Positions 1 to 12,942 of a DNA stretch of 64,000 nucleotides are shown here, in pieces; the first letter of the stretch is position 1; each line of letters begins with the position of its first letter. The notes under the pieces are model-generated. The model was not told the DNA's origin. It saw only the letters and a list, made by a program, of their open reading frames with translations, and made no database searches. The translations under genes were made by a program, and so were the position numbers. Source of the stretch: Didymodactylos carnosus (lineage: Eukaryota > Rotifera > Eurotatoria > Philodinida > Philodinidae); contig CAJNOQ010000142.1 of NCBI GenBank assembly GCA_905250885.1, positions 1 to 64,000 of the forward strand, given 5' to 3'.

Positions 1-3000
1 TCGCTTATGAAAAGATGTCTTAAAGTGTCCTCTTTCTAATGCTGAAAACCACACTTCATTATCTATCTCCCGCGAGGAGTTATTCAAAAAGCAACCGACT
101 GCACGACCATTTGGTACGGATAGTAGTAAAAATTCAATAACTCAAGACAGGATGTAGCTAAAAGCCTGAAACTTTCTGTGTTATTGACAGACGATTAGTA
201 ATACTATGACAAAAACTTTCAAGTCTTAATTCGCTATTTTCGCAAAGTTATGACTTTTTTAATTAACGTTATTATTTCCGAAAGACATTTAAAAACTGCA
301 AATTCACAAATCGGAAATATCTCGGTAACGATAGTAGATTCGAAAAAAATGAAAATAGGAAGTAAAATCATATTTTAATTTTCTCTCTAATTTCAAATAT
401 TCATCCGATGAATATCATTCGAGCCGAATTTATGTCGATAAACATTTTGTATTTGTTCAAGGATTTTTTTTTCTTCTTGTTAGTCATCGTTTTTGCAAAA
501 AAGTGAGTCGTATGATCTAGAGAACTACTATGTAACGTAGAGACATTCTGAAAACGGGAGATAGCTCTCTGGGTACTGAATGTGGACCATTTCACGTTCT
601 ACTTTTAAACAACCGTCCAGATTCGGCGAGATGGGTTTCACAAGTGGAAGAAAAATATATCGTGGACTTCGAACTTTAATAGTTGTCCGGTGCCATATTT
701 TTTGATTGTAGATAGAATCGAGAAAAGAATCTGTGTACATATCTTCTAATTAGTGAATTTCCTTTTCCACATACATGCATCTAATAAATGGTATACTAAG
801 TAATTACCAGTTCTTTAAAGCATAGAAGACACATCGAAGAATTTCATTGAGAAAAGAAATAATTTTAAATGTTGTTGACACGGTTTAGAATAATCACAAT
901 AAGAAGAAAGAAGAACCGCTAATTACTCTGCTAGAATTACTACAAGCCTCTTTATAATATTTACGGCTTCTTATCTTTCATGTATTTGCCTAAAGGGTGG
1001 TTTATTCTGGTGTTGTGTCATCTAAGCACATAGCTTCAAAAGTGTGCTGTTTTTCTTGCTGAATGACAATGTGGTTGATGCTCTGGTTCAGATGTTATTG
1101 ATGCTACAAAAAATTCCAATGAACTTAATGCTTAAAATCCGCTTGTTAGTCCTAATCAGTAGTAATTGGAAATGTCCACATTGTCTATCGACATCGCGAC
1201 TTGTGCGTAGCATCCTTGCACTCTAGTTTTTCATTGCATCGGTGTAACAATAGGGCATGCACTTCAACCACAGCCCACATACCAGATTCCGAGGGCAGCG
1301 ATTGCAGGAATTTATATCAGTAATTTTTCATTGAAGAGGATCTAAGACGTTTACACTCTGTCAGGCACATCGACTAACTAACGATTTGCGAATTTTAGAT
1401 TTGTCATTCGCGAATGGATATACCAACGTTGATTATACTCTTGTTCATCATTTATTTTTTCAATGGATCATCACCGTCATAAGGTGCAACAGGACAATTG
1501 TCAGTAGCAAAACTAAATCCTATACGAATCTACTTATAGTGTCATCGCTTTCCTTCCAGTTTCTGTTGGTCCTCCTCAGTTGCTACTTCTTATTTCTTAT
1601 GTTAACGAGAAACTGGTGTTACCTACGATCACCGTCGATAAACGAATGTTTTATCTACTTGGATTCAATTCGATCTGTGTATGCATTCGTACTCATTTTC
1701 TGAAATGATGTACATAACTGAAAAGCGGAATTCAGTGTCAAGGGGCTCGTGCACAACATATGTACAATTGTAACAATCGTCTCTATCGGTATGACATTGT
1801 ATGGATCACCTAATCAACAAGGTGATACAAACTGCTTCCTTTCCAACGTCATCATTTTACTTTTAGCTACTGTCAATCGCTATTTCTCCCTCTTTCCTAT
1901 TTTAACAAGTGGCATCCCTTGTGCTCGTCAACAATAAAAGAACTTTCGCCTAGCAAAGACCATCACAGACGTGTTGAACTGTGCAAGGCATCATCTTTCC
2001 GCTGCATTAATCGAAAGCTGGGTGTCTATAAAAACAGCAAGCGTATTTTTGGCAATGCAAATATCAATGATAATTTCAACGCGGCACTTTGCGACTGACA
2101 ATAATTCAAGGTGAGTGTACTCGCCAATGCTTGAATAGACATTACGCCTAATGGACACTCAGTCCAATTGGTCACCAAAACACCAAATAATCGAAAAGAA
2201 TCTTGACATACTTCATGTTCCAAGATTGTACCTAGATTTGAAGTAGTAGTGATTATTTACCTTCGTACTGGAAACATTTTCATTTTTCGGATTCAGATTA
2301 TATTTTCTCAATTCGTACAGTCACTGAAGAGTTTAATCACGTTTTATGCAATAAAAATATCATATTTGGAGTCAGCGTCCCAAACTACATCGAATGATGT
2401 ACTTTGTTAGTCTATCCGAGTACTTTGATTTTTTTCGGATTTCTACGTTGAAAAACTTTTGAGATTTTCACCAAAAAATAAAAATAAACAAAAAGTTTCG
2501 AAATATATATCATTCGATGTAGTTCGATGTAGGGTTTGGGACGCTGATTCCAAATATGAATATTTTTATTGCATAAAACGTGATTCCCGATGATTAAAAT
2601 TGAGAATACCGGCAGAATTCCGATGGAAGAAAGAGAGGTATGTAGTTTTAAAGTTCGTTTAATGGCGGTTCTAATGAAGTGCAAAAATCTGCTCCATCTT
2701 TCCAAAGAAAAAATTAGATGGGTTTGCGAAATTGTTTCTGAGTTTTTTATAGGAGTCCAAGACTAATTGTTTTTTTCTTTTTCTATATTCGTATAATATA
2801 CCATTTGGTTCTGCTTTGTTCGAGGATCAAGAATATTATCTTATTTTTACAAAAAGACGTAATGAAAATGAGAAAAAACAATTTTAGGACCAAAAATGAT
2901 CAATAACATATACGAAGCTTTTTTAATGTTGAATTTTTTTCTGATTGATGCACCCGGCATTGACGACTAAGATTATATTGCTAGATAGAGTTAAGTGTCA

Positions 3001-4902
3001 GGCAATTTTTGACAAAGTTTGGCGGTGGTACTGTATTTCTTTGACCTGCTATAGAAGTTTTAGTGGAACGTATGAAAAATGAAAATTTGAAATTTTGCTC
3101 GAAAAATATTTTTTTCTCAAACAACAACCGTATTCTTTTAATTCTTTTATTGCCAGTTTATAGTGCGTTTTCCACTCTACAAAGTCTGGTATAAACAATA
3201 TCTTCACACCTTACTGAGTTGAAAAACTTTTTTCATCTCATGTCAGTAAACGGTCAAACTTTTTAAAAAATTATTTTTTGAGGAGCAATCATAGTTTCAA
3301 ACCAAAAATCAAATATAGCTAGATGCGCAATAAAATTCTCTGTCGAACCTACTATTCAGTCTTTTGATACTTTCAAATTTTTAAATCCGGCAGGGCCCTT
3401 TTCCGTTTAAGTACAAACACTTTTGATTCGGAAAAATCAAAAGTAGAGGAGTAGAACTGAGCTGAAGTTTTATGAGAAACAACGTACTGATAACGAACGG
3501 AATAATTATTTCTTCAGCTAGTCTGTCTAATAGGTTACTCGATTTTTTGTCGAACTCGGAAGAAGTGAAGGTGAAAATGGTATTTGAAAGTAGCAGGACT
3601 TCGAAGCTGATAAGCTTTCTTTTTTTTTCCACATGCGTGTGAAAAACTTCATTAGATTCGAAAAATAAATAAATTCAAGTTTGTATGCATGATGAAGGTT
3701 TTTCGAGAGTATTCCTTCATTTTCGCATTTTCTTTGTTTTTCTAGATGACCGCAGTTTATTACACATTCACTATAGAGCGTTAATGTGTTCTGAACAATT
3801 ACATACATATTAAATAGTGCAAAGTAGAGTGTCGATGAATGATCAAGTTAGATTAGTGCTAGAGGATCAGTGAACAATGGCACAAGCCTTCTGTCTTGAT
3901 TAGAATCTTCGCAGTTAGAATGTTTCACTTCTTTAAACTGAGTCCAGAGGTTTACAGTTTTATTAAATCCAAAAGCTGTCCGAAATTTTGTGTCAGACAT
4001 ATTTCAGAAAAGACCCTGCCCCACGCCACCTAATTGGTCGCTATATGAGTGGGTAAACTTCGAAAGTACAGTAACGGGCAGTTTTACTGCGGCTTGTGCC
4101 CCAAACACAAAGATGACAGCAGTTCAAAAAAATGAACACATTATTTCGTGGTCGATCACTAAAAGAGGTAGAGAGGTGGAAACAATCAAACAATACCTGC
4201 TTCGACAAAGTATTTGATCTGATATATCAATAATCAGGTGAATAGTGTAATAGACAATGTACATATGGTCAAAGAAAGTTTTGTGGCAGTCTTTTAGAGA
4301 TCTAACAACGCTGTTGTCAAACTATTTTGAATAAAGCAATACTTCAGAGATAACAGTACGACGTCTGTCTCAAGTAATGGAATACTTAAGCCAGGTATTA
4401 GAATCTTTTGTGGAACATACTATGAAAACTATTTTGACACTTTTACTAGTGATACTGTTTTCTAACATTTATTACTGAATACCATGAAATATCAATATAT
4501 TTTTATAGTAAATATTTTTCAGCTTTATATAAAAGCTTTTATTTTTTCTCACCTATCAAAAAACGCCACGTAAATCATCATGACACTGATGTCTAATAAT
4601 TAAAGCACAGTATTTTATCGCTCACAAATTCTCCCTTTTATAGAACTCAAATCACTATAATTTTAATTTTCTAAAATTATCACTGACTACAGATTCACAC
4701 ACAAAAACAAAGTATTAAAAAAATATCTGTGAAAAGACTTAAAGTCCACTGTGTGACTTTGAATACATCGTGTGAAGTTTCTTGCAAATCTATTGATCGT
4801 CGATTTTGGCTTTCAAAAATCAGACATAAATTAGCATGTCCATCACTAACGTACACATAGAGGATAATTCAGCTAGTTTAATTTACCTAAATTGAAGTTC
4901 AA
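1..4902. other. Gene-poor stretch, left edge
   Basis: No gene could be supported here. Short open frames exist on both strands (for example around 1044-1937 on the + strand, rich in hydrophobic residues), but none has a recognisable domain, a continuous splice model or a family motif. The stretch contains one clear inverted repeat (2337-2585, listed separately). The part next to 4903 probably holds the 3' untranslated region of the carrier gene, but no poly(A) site can be fixed. Confidence 0.5.
2337..2585. repeat. Inverted repeat (fold-back element), related fragment near 18.45 kb
   Basis: The left arm at 2337-2402 and the right arm at about 2506-2585 are imperfect reverse complements over roughly 65-75 bases, sharing words such as CGTTTTATGCAATAAAAATA and ACTACATCGAATGAT. 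They flank a loop of about 100 bases. A third, shorter relative lies at about 18452-18495 inside an intron of the neurobeachin-like gene (CATATTTGGAATCAGCG and CTGCATCGAATGATATA). Two arms plus a dispersed fragment indicate a mobile fold-back or MITE-type element. No target duplication or transposase was seen, so the family is unknown. Confidence 0.65.
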
Positions 4903-6034
4903 CTAAAAATCAGTTCTGGAATAATAGAGTACAAGTTCATAAGCGAGTGCACTCATCGCACTTAATGGTCCTCTGCTTATTAATTTCGGTAGTAATCCTC
5001 GACTCAATCCATGAACTCCTTCTTCCACCCACAATTTTCTGAGCCCATGAAATACATTTTTATAGATAAACTTTGATGACGTCTTATGTAACATATCTTG
5101 AGTTTGTAATCGCGTTTTAACAACGTCAAACGGATTTATTACTGTACTTGTTATCGTTCCGGCGGTGAAACCAGCGCATAATTGAGGTAAGCGATGAACT
5201 TGGCCCGTATCATTGTTATCTGAATAAATTAAATAGCGTTCAATGTTTGGCCGATATAAAAGTAGTTTCATATTTTCGTACACCACCCACCATATTGAAC
5301 TAGCTATTGCACTTGTAGTAAATGTTGCACCCAAACCTCTAAATACAAGACATACGCATTACAATTTTTTTCAAAAAAGCGCATAATTAAGCTTACCTAA
5401 AAAAGCCTTTATAACCTTCTTCTTTATAAATCGTTTTACATGCATGCGTAACGGAGGTATAGGAACTATTAACAATTTGTAAACGTTGTATAACAACATC
5501 ACCGGGTACATAAAATAGTACAGTAACAGCATCGGCCAAAAAACCAGCAAGGAATGGAGCATAGATCGATTTAGTATTTGATTGAGATGAATTTAGTAGA
5601 GTATCTTTTGTCCAAGTATAAACACCCATATATAGGGCATAGGATGGTAAACTAACAAAGTTCGATGTCCAAAATCCGCGATATAAACTTTGTTTCGTTG
5701 TTAAACTTGTTCTTAAATGATGATTGAATGATTTTAAAAATGTCAGATTTCGTCGATCACTTTGTTCACGAGTTTTTAAAACATAAAATGGATAAAATAT
5801 GGCATTTTCTACAGTACTAGCAACAGTCATTAGGCCCATAAACTTTGCTAAATTGACATTTGCCCATTCAGTTGTATGAGGATCAATTGGCTTGTTTTTA
5901 TTAATTTTTTCTAGTGTAGATGGTGATTTTGTTTCATGTTGATAAATTTTATCTTGATGTTGGGGGGATGGTTGATTTTGATTGATTGAAGATGTTGGAT
6001 TGGTGTTTACTAATAGTTGAAGTGAATAAAGCAT
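4903..6034 (-). CDS. Mitochondrial carrier, SLC25A44-like
   Basis: Two exons, 6034-5397 and 5338-4903, with a 58-bp intron (donor GTAAGC, acceptor TTTAG) in frame, give 357 aa. The product is an inner-membrane carrier of the SLC25 family. Three repeated modules each carry the family signature after the first helix: YPFYVLKTR (about residue 88), VPGDVVIQRLQ (about 187) and NPFDVVKTRLQ (about 280). The segment EWANVNLAKF before helix 1 and SSIWWVVYE in the second module match the layout of SLC25A44, the branched-chain amino acid carrier of mitochondria. The N-terminal 50 residues, rich in Gln, Asn and Lys, are longer than in vertebrate SLC25A44 (314 aa) and unlike it. The first two signature motifs deviate from PxD/ExxK/R at the acidic position (first) or the basic position (second), as they do in this subfamily. 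SLC25 membership is very likely; the A44 assignment is moderate. The start is the first Met of the open frame. Confidence 0.85.
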
Positions 6035-7660
6035 TATTTATAACAACAATTTAATCTATAATAAACTAGATGTATATGAAAACAAGCTGAAAATGTATAA
6101 AATTTTAACAAATCTTTCTCTTGAATAAAAAGAGTATTTTATCTTTTCGTTCAATACAAAACGTTTGATAATTAGGATTTGAAAAACTAACCATTATACA
6201 TCTTTCAACAAACTAATAATTAAATAATGAAAGTTAGCCTCTAAGTACTGAGACTAACGCATTAAAAAAAATTCTATTTATACCGATTTATTTTATTTTA
6301 ACAAATGATATATGAAATTTGTTCGAAAATCAGAAAGATACGATTTATTTTACAATTTTTTACTTTTTAAAACGTTTGACGTCCAAATCGAAGATCATTC
6401 TATAAAAATTTTCAAAATCAAATTCACTCTAAATGGACTCTGAACGAACAGCTGTGATACAGATATTCGTAGACTAGACAAAAAAAAACAATAGATCAAA
6501 AACAGTTAGTACTCCTACAGTAAAAACAGTAGTACTATTAGTAGTAAACAGTTAGTTACTATTCATATTAAACACATTTCTCCAAATCTAATTCCCGATG
6601 TAACAATATTTTATTGTCAATAATTAATTTTGTTATAAGATTAAAGTTAATTGAAGCAGATTTTTATTATATTCATGTCACGCAATGATTTATAAATTCA
6701 AAAACTTGATGTTAAATCATCGAGAGAATTATTGCATATTCGTTTTTTACCATTTGGCTATAGTCATTTCATTTTCTTATTAACTTATTTTTTATCATAT
6801 ATTTATATATGTGTATTGATAATCATTGTTGTTTTTTGAAAACCATAAAAAGAAAAAGCAAATTGACACAAAAAGTATACAAAGAAGGCAATATGGTCTG
6901 ACAAGATAAAGACGAATGCATATATAAGATATATCAGAAAAAATATGTATACATGAGAGAGAAAGAGATGATGGAAAGAAAGAAGTATAATAACAATAGA
7001 GGTATAACTAGTACAATACTATCAAAAAAGTACATTATCTAATTTGTTCAATTTGTTCACTGTTTATTTTGATTTTCTATGATCCAAGGAGGAAAAGCTC
7101 AGTATTTGTTCAATAAGCAAAAAGAAAAAGATAATAAATCTGACAAGAAAGAAGTCATTCATGCACATAGAAGAGAAAAAAAAACATAGCATAAAAACAC
7201 GCAACATAATTTTTTTTTAATGGAAAATAAACAAAAAAACATCGTCTGACAACAAGTTTTCAACAAAAGACGAAATGGTGAGCGAACCAAATAAAGAGAA
7301 GCGTAGAAATATTGCTACAAGTATAAGAATAATTGTTTTAAAAACACTAGAGCGATATCGATTTAAAATAAAAACAAGAAGATAATATTAATGAAAATTA
7401 ATTGTTATATGAGGCTGTCTATATGAGGATAGAAAAATGATATACAAAAAAGTGGAATATCGTATCCCGTTATAAAAAATTATTATCGTAGTCTAACAGC
7501 TCACAGTCGTTTGACGATACAAAAAAAAAAGACTATTTCAATGAAGAACACTGTCAAAAGTCTTCGATTCGCCTTTATGAGATGGAGATGTGAGTAAAAG
7601 TTGATCTGACTTTGTCCATGGAAAAAAAAAGATGTACTGATCATTACATGAAAAAAACAG
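6035..7660. other. AT-rich intergenic region between the carrier and Abi
   Basis: No coding potential is seen on either strand. The sequence is very A/T-rich with A-runs. It must contain the 5' flank of the carrier gene (right of 6034) and the 3' untranslated region of Abi (left of 7661), both on the minus strand, so the two genes are transcribed in the same direction. No repeat or TIR-bounded element was recognised. Confidence 0.5.
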
Positions 7661-9695
<2,035 letters not shown>

Positions 9696-9732
9696 TTAGT
9701 TAATGAACAAATAATGAAAAACAGACTTATCT
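9696..9732 (-). promoter_or_regulatory. 3' splice site just upstream of the Abi start (5' leader)
   Basis: On the minus strand a pyrimidine-rich tract ending CTTTTTCTAG (AG at 9732-9731) lies 35 nt before the first ATG of Abi. It can only act in a 5' leader, either as the acceptor of a 5'-UTR intron or of a trans-spliced leader. Four other genes here show a similar site. Confidence 0.45.
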
Positions 9733-10904
9733 AGAAAAAGACTTAAACGTAGACATTAATATGTCATAAGCAAAGGACCTGTAAAGTTTTGGTCATATTT
9801 GAAAATGTTGCTGTTTCTAAATAACATAATCGGTTCGTTGTTTCCTTTTAGCTCCAAATAAAAGCTCCACAACATGGGAGACTCCAGAATGAAAAAAGTA
9901 TTATATGGAACGAATAAAGCCGATGTCATTGAACAAAATTTCGATCAATAAGCGTGTTTTGCACATTTGTCGCCTAATGTCTGGACGGAAATAAACTGGA
10001 TGGTTCCTTTGAGAGTATTATAAGTTCTTTCGCAATGTTTTATGTCATTTCATCAAGTCGTATTAAAAAAAATGACTTAATTAACACAAAGTCATCATCC
10101 ATTTCAGGGGTGTCCCGACCAGTGGCGGATGTGGGGGCGCTCCGAAATCCTGAAAATTTTTCATTTTTCTCTAACCAAGCGGATAGGAGCTAAACATATT
10201 TCTTGTGTTCTATATGATTCCAGTGGCGGTTCTCTTTAAAAAAATCTGTCGTGTTCCATTCGTGCTCGTGTCTGTTTGTCCTATCTCTCAAAGATGAACG
10301 CACGTGTATGTGTGCTTGAGCTTGAAAGAAAAACATGTTGATTTGAAAATTTGAACAAGTTCTTTAAAAAATTTTGCTTCTTGAAAATTCTTGATCTCAA
10401 GATCTTGATCATGATTCACTACGACTATGAGTCTGACGTATCTTAAGGGTTTAGTATCAAGATCTTGAAAAGATATAATGAAGAAAATTACACTTGTTGT
10501 TCAGTCTATCACCGTTTCTGTTTTACAGTGCCCACCCATATATAAGATTTTGCAAATCTAATTAGTTTTTCTGTTAAAAGATATAACCTTCACTTATACT
10601 ATTTTCGATTCATCTTTACACGGGCAAAAAAAGTATAAATGGCTTTTCTTGAAATTCCTTTCCGTTGCTGAAAAAATTCATTTTTTCTAAATTAGAGGCG
10701 AAAAAGTCAGAATTCTGCTCGTAATTCTCAGAAAACTGTAATTCTCTCCATCAGAACTCAACTTTTATGCGATAGAAACATCGTATTCGCAATCAAGATA
10801 AAAACTGAGTCGACTAACGTGTATTTCTATCCTATCTGACTACTTTAGTTTTTATCGAATTTTCAGTCTGAAAAATTATCGAGAATCATCGAGACTTTTT
10901 TATT

Positions 10905-11042
10905 TTCTTCAAAAGTACCAGTGTTGTTTCTGCTAAAACAACTGCGAATTCATCAGATTTTTCACCAATTATTAAATGTCATACTCCAGTTTATAGTATC
11001 GAGTTGTTTTAGCAGAAATAACACTGATACTTTTAAAGAAAA
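10905..11042. repeat. Short fold-back element
   Basis: Two arms of about 40 bases (10905-10943 and 11002-11042) are near-perfect reverse complements, sharing TTTCTGCTAAAACAACT and AAAAGTA, around a 58-base loop. The shape is that of a small MITE or fold-back element. No target duplication was identified and no family can be named. Confidence 0.6.
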
Positions 11043-11490
11043 ACATTAAAACAATTTATCTCGACAACGAAACGTCTTAGGATAAATCGGCTGCTTTCAC
11101 AGGGTTTTCAATTCTGTTCTGATACTGATTCTAGCGGCTCATGATAATCAAATACTTAGAAATTCAACATGTTGAGTTCCCAATACAGACTTTAGTGCTA
11201 GTGAGAAATCTGTTAGTAACCATGATGCGGGGTGGAGTGGCGTGCGACGATGAGGGTGAGTGGCTACCCAACATCAAATGCACAGAAGAAATTTCCAAAA
11301 TCTCTGCATATATATGGAGGAAAAAATTGTAACGGATAGCCTATAGGAATTTGTAGTTCTATAGCAGAATTTGAGAGCTCTGTCTTCCACTTCGTTGTAC
11401 TTAGTAATGCAAGGCCTTTCAAGATCCTTTAAATGAATTCTGGAACTCACTCATCTAACGGCAGCTGAAATTATTGCAATTGCGCAATGC

Positions 11491-11960
11491 GTCTCTGAAT
11501 TCTTGAATTCCAAGAATTAATGGAACTCATATTTTGAATTTCTGATCTTTCATATTCTTTGAATCGAAAGAAGTAAGAAGCCTCTCTCAATTGTTGAATT
11601 CTTGAATTCCAAGAATTGATAAAAAGTCACATTTAGAATTTCTGAATTTTTGTATTCTTTGAATTGAAAAAAATAAGATACGTCTCTCAATTGTTGAACT
11701 CTTGAATTCCAAGAATTAATAGAACTCATATTTTGAATTTCTGAATTTTTGTATTCTTTGAATTGAAAAAAATAAGATACGTCTCTCAATTGTTGAATTC
11801 TTGAATTCCAAGAATTAATAGAACTCATATTTTGAATTTCTGAATTTTTGTATTCTTTGAATTGAAAAACATAAGATGCATCTCTCAATTGCTGAATTCT
11901 TGAATTCCAAGAATTGATAAAAAGTCACATTTTGAATTTTTGTTGTATTCTTGTTGTAAA
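11491..11960. repeat. 99-bp tandem repeat (minisatellite), about 4.7 copies
   Basis: The word TCTCTCAATTG or a close variant recurs at about 11491, 11583, 11682, 11781 and 11880, i.e. spacings of 92, 99, 99 and 99 bases. Copies 3 and 4 are almost identical and the outer ones are more diverged. Because 99 is a multiple of three, the array is open in one minus-strand frame (11888-11550) as a 33-residue repeat containing SYFFQFKEYKNSEI. That frame has no start context, no flanking exons and no family resemblance, so it is read as a side effect of the period and not as a gene. Degenerate GAATTCTTGAATTC-like words continue to about 12120. Confidence 0.85.
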
Positions 11961-12358
11961 CAATTGTTTTATTCTTGAGTTGAAAGAGAAAGCTTGATGT
12001 TTATTTCTGAATTTTTTCTGCTAATTCTGCATTCGTCGAATGGCTAATTCTGAATTTTTGAAATTTCAGAAATTGATAAAAACCTTGATGCTAATTCTTG
12101 AATTCTTTCTGCTAATCTTGAAAATTTTATCAATGTAGAGTTCTATGAATTCCGCTGCCCCTTACTCATCTTGATTAAAAAGAAAACTAATACGACATAC
12201 GAAGATATTATTGTTATCCTTCTTATATAAAGAAATCCTTTTTGGGTCAGGGTATTCTACAACCACTCACTATCGTCAACATGAAACTAATAGAAAGTAG
12301 CGCTTAGGTGTAGAAATTTTAGTTGTAAAATATCTCGACCTGAGACGACCTATCTATA

Positions 12359-12601
12359 GTATGTAGACTGTCCACTTATTCTGCAATATACAAGAGAATT
12401 TTTCCGCTGAAATTCATTGGATGAAAGTTTTGGATTTACGCAGAAACCAAATTTTTGGCCCTGCTACCCAGGTCAAACAAATCTTATCAGTATACGATCG
12501 TATCTGAATCAGACAAAGTCGTTTGAAAATCATATATGAATCGTGGTATCTGATTTGTCCTCTGGATCATATAGTACCGAATAAGTGGACAATCTACATA
12601 C
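12359..12601. mobile_element. TA-flanked MITE, 243 bp
   Basis: Terminal inverted repeats of at least 23 bases begin GTATGTAGACTGTCCACTTA on the left and, read from the right end inward, GTATGTAGATTGTCCACTTA. Each end is bordered by TA (12357-12358 and 12602-12603), the duplication made by Tc1/mariner transposases. No coding sequence is present. It is a non-autonomous element mobilised by an enzyme not in this window. Confidence 0.8.
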
Positions 12602-12769
12602 TAATTCAAATACTACTAGTTGAAGTGTTTGAATCGGTCAACATAAGCTTTCATTAAAATTTTCTTGGATAAACGCTAGTAGCAATGTGATTTATGTTGA
12701 ATGAAAGAGATTTTAATGGAATATATTGACCTCCAGTGAAAACGGATAGGGAGCTGGGAATCCTTGTTT

Positions 12770-12942
12770 CAGGGCCGTAGCCAGGAGGGGGATTGGGAGG
12801 CCGATCCCGCCTTGACTTTTGAAAAAATGAATTTTTTCGACTGAATCCTGTCAGAAAAAGTTGCTAGTTGATAAGACTTCCCACTATCTCTAAAGGGAAA
12901 AAATTCGATCCCCCCTTCGCAAAAATCCTGGCTGCGGGTCTG
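12770..12942. mobile_element. Short TIR element (CAGGGCCGTAGCCAGGA type), 173 bp
   Basis: The left end CAGGGCCGTAGCCAGGA and the right end, read inward, CAGACCCGCAGCCAGGA are imperfect terminal inverted repeats (14 of 17 matching), followed inward by G-rich words on both sides. The flanks CCTTGTTT (12762-12769) and CTTTGTTT (12943-12950) could be an 8-bp target duplication with one mismatch, which would fit hAT elements. There is no transposase. Local G+C is well above the surrounding sequence. Confidence 0.7.

Noticed and set aside
1044-1937. Series of hydrophobic + strand frames resembling a decayed multi-pass receptor
   Set aside because: Three frames are needed, no family motif is recognisable, and no splice sites join them. 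Hydrophobic runs are common in T-rich random sequence.
10113-10147. CAGTGGCGGATGTGGGGGCG, resembling a transposon end
   Set aside because: No matching inverted end was found within a plausible distance, so no element boundaries can be given.
11550-11888. 112-codon minus-strand repeat protein
   Set aside because: It is produced by the 99-bp minisatellite; no independent coding evidence.
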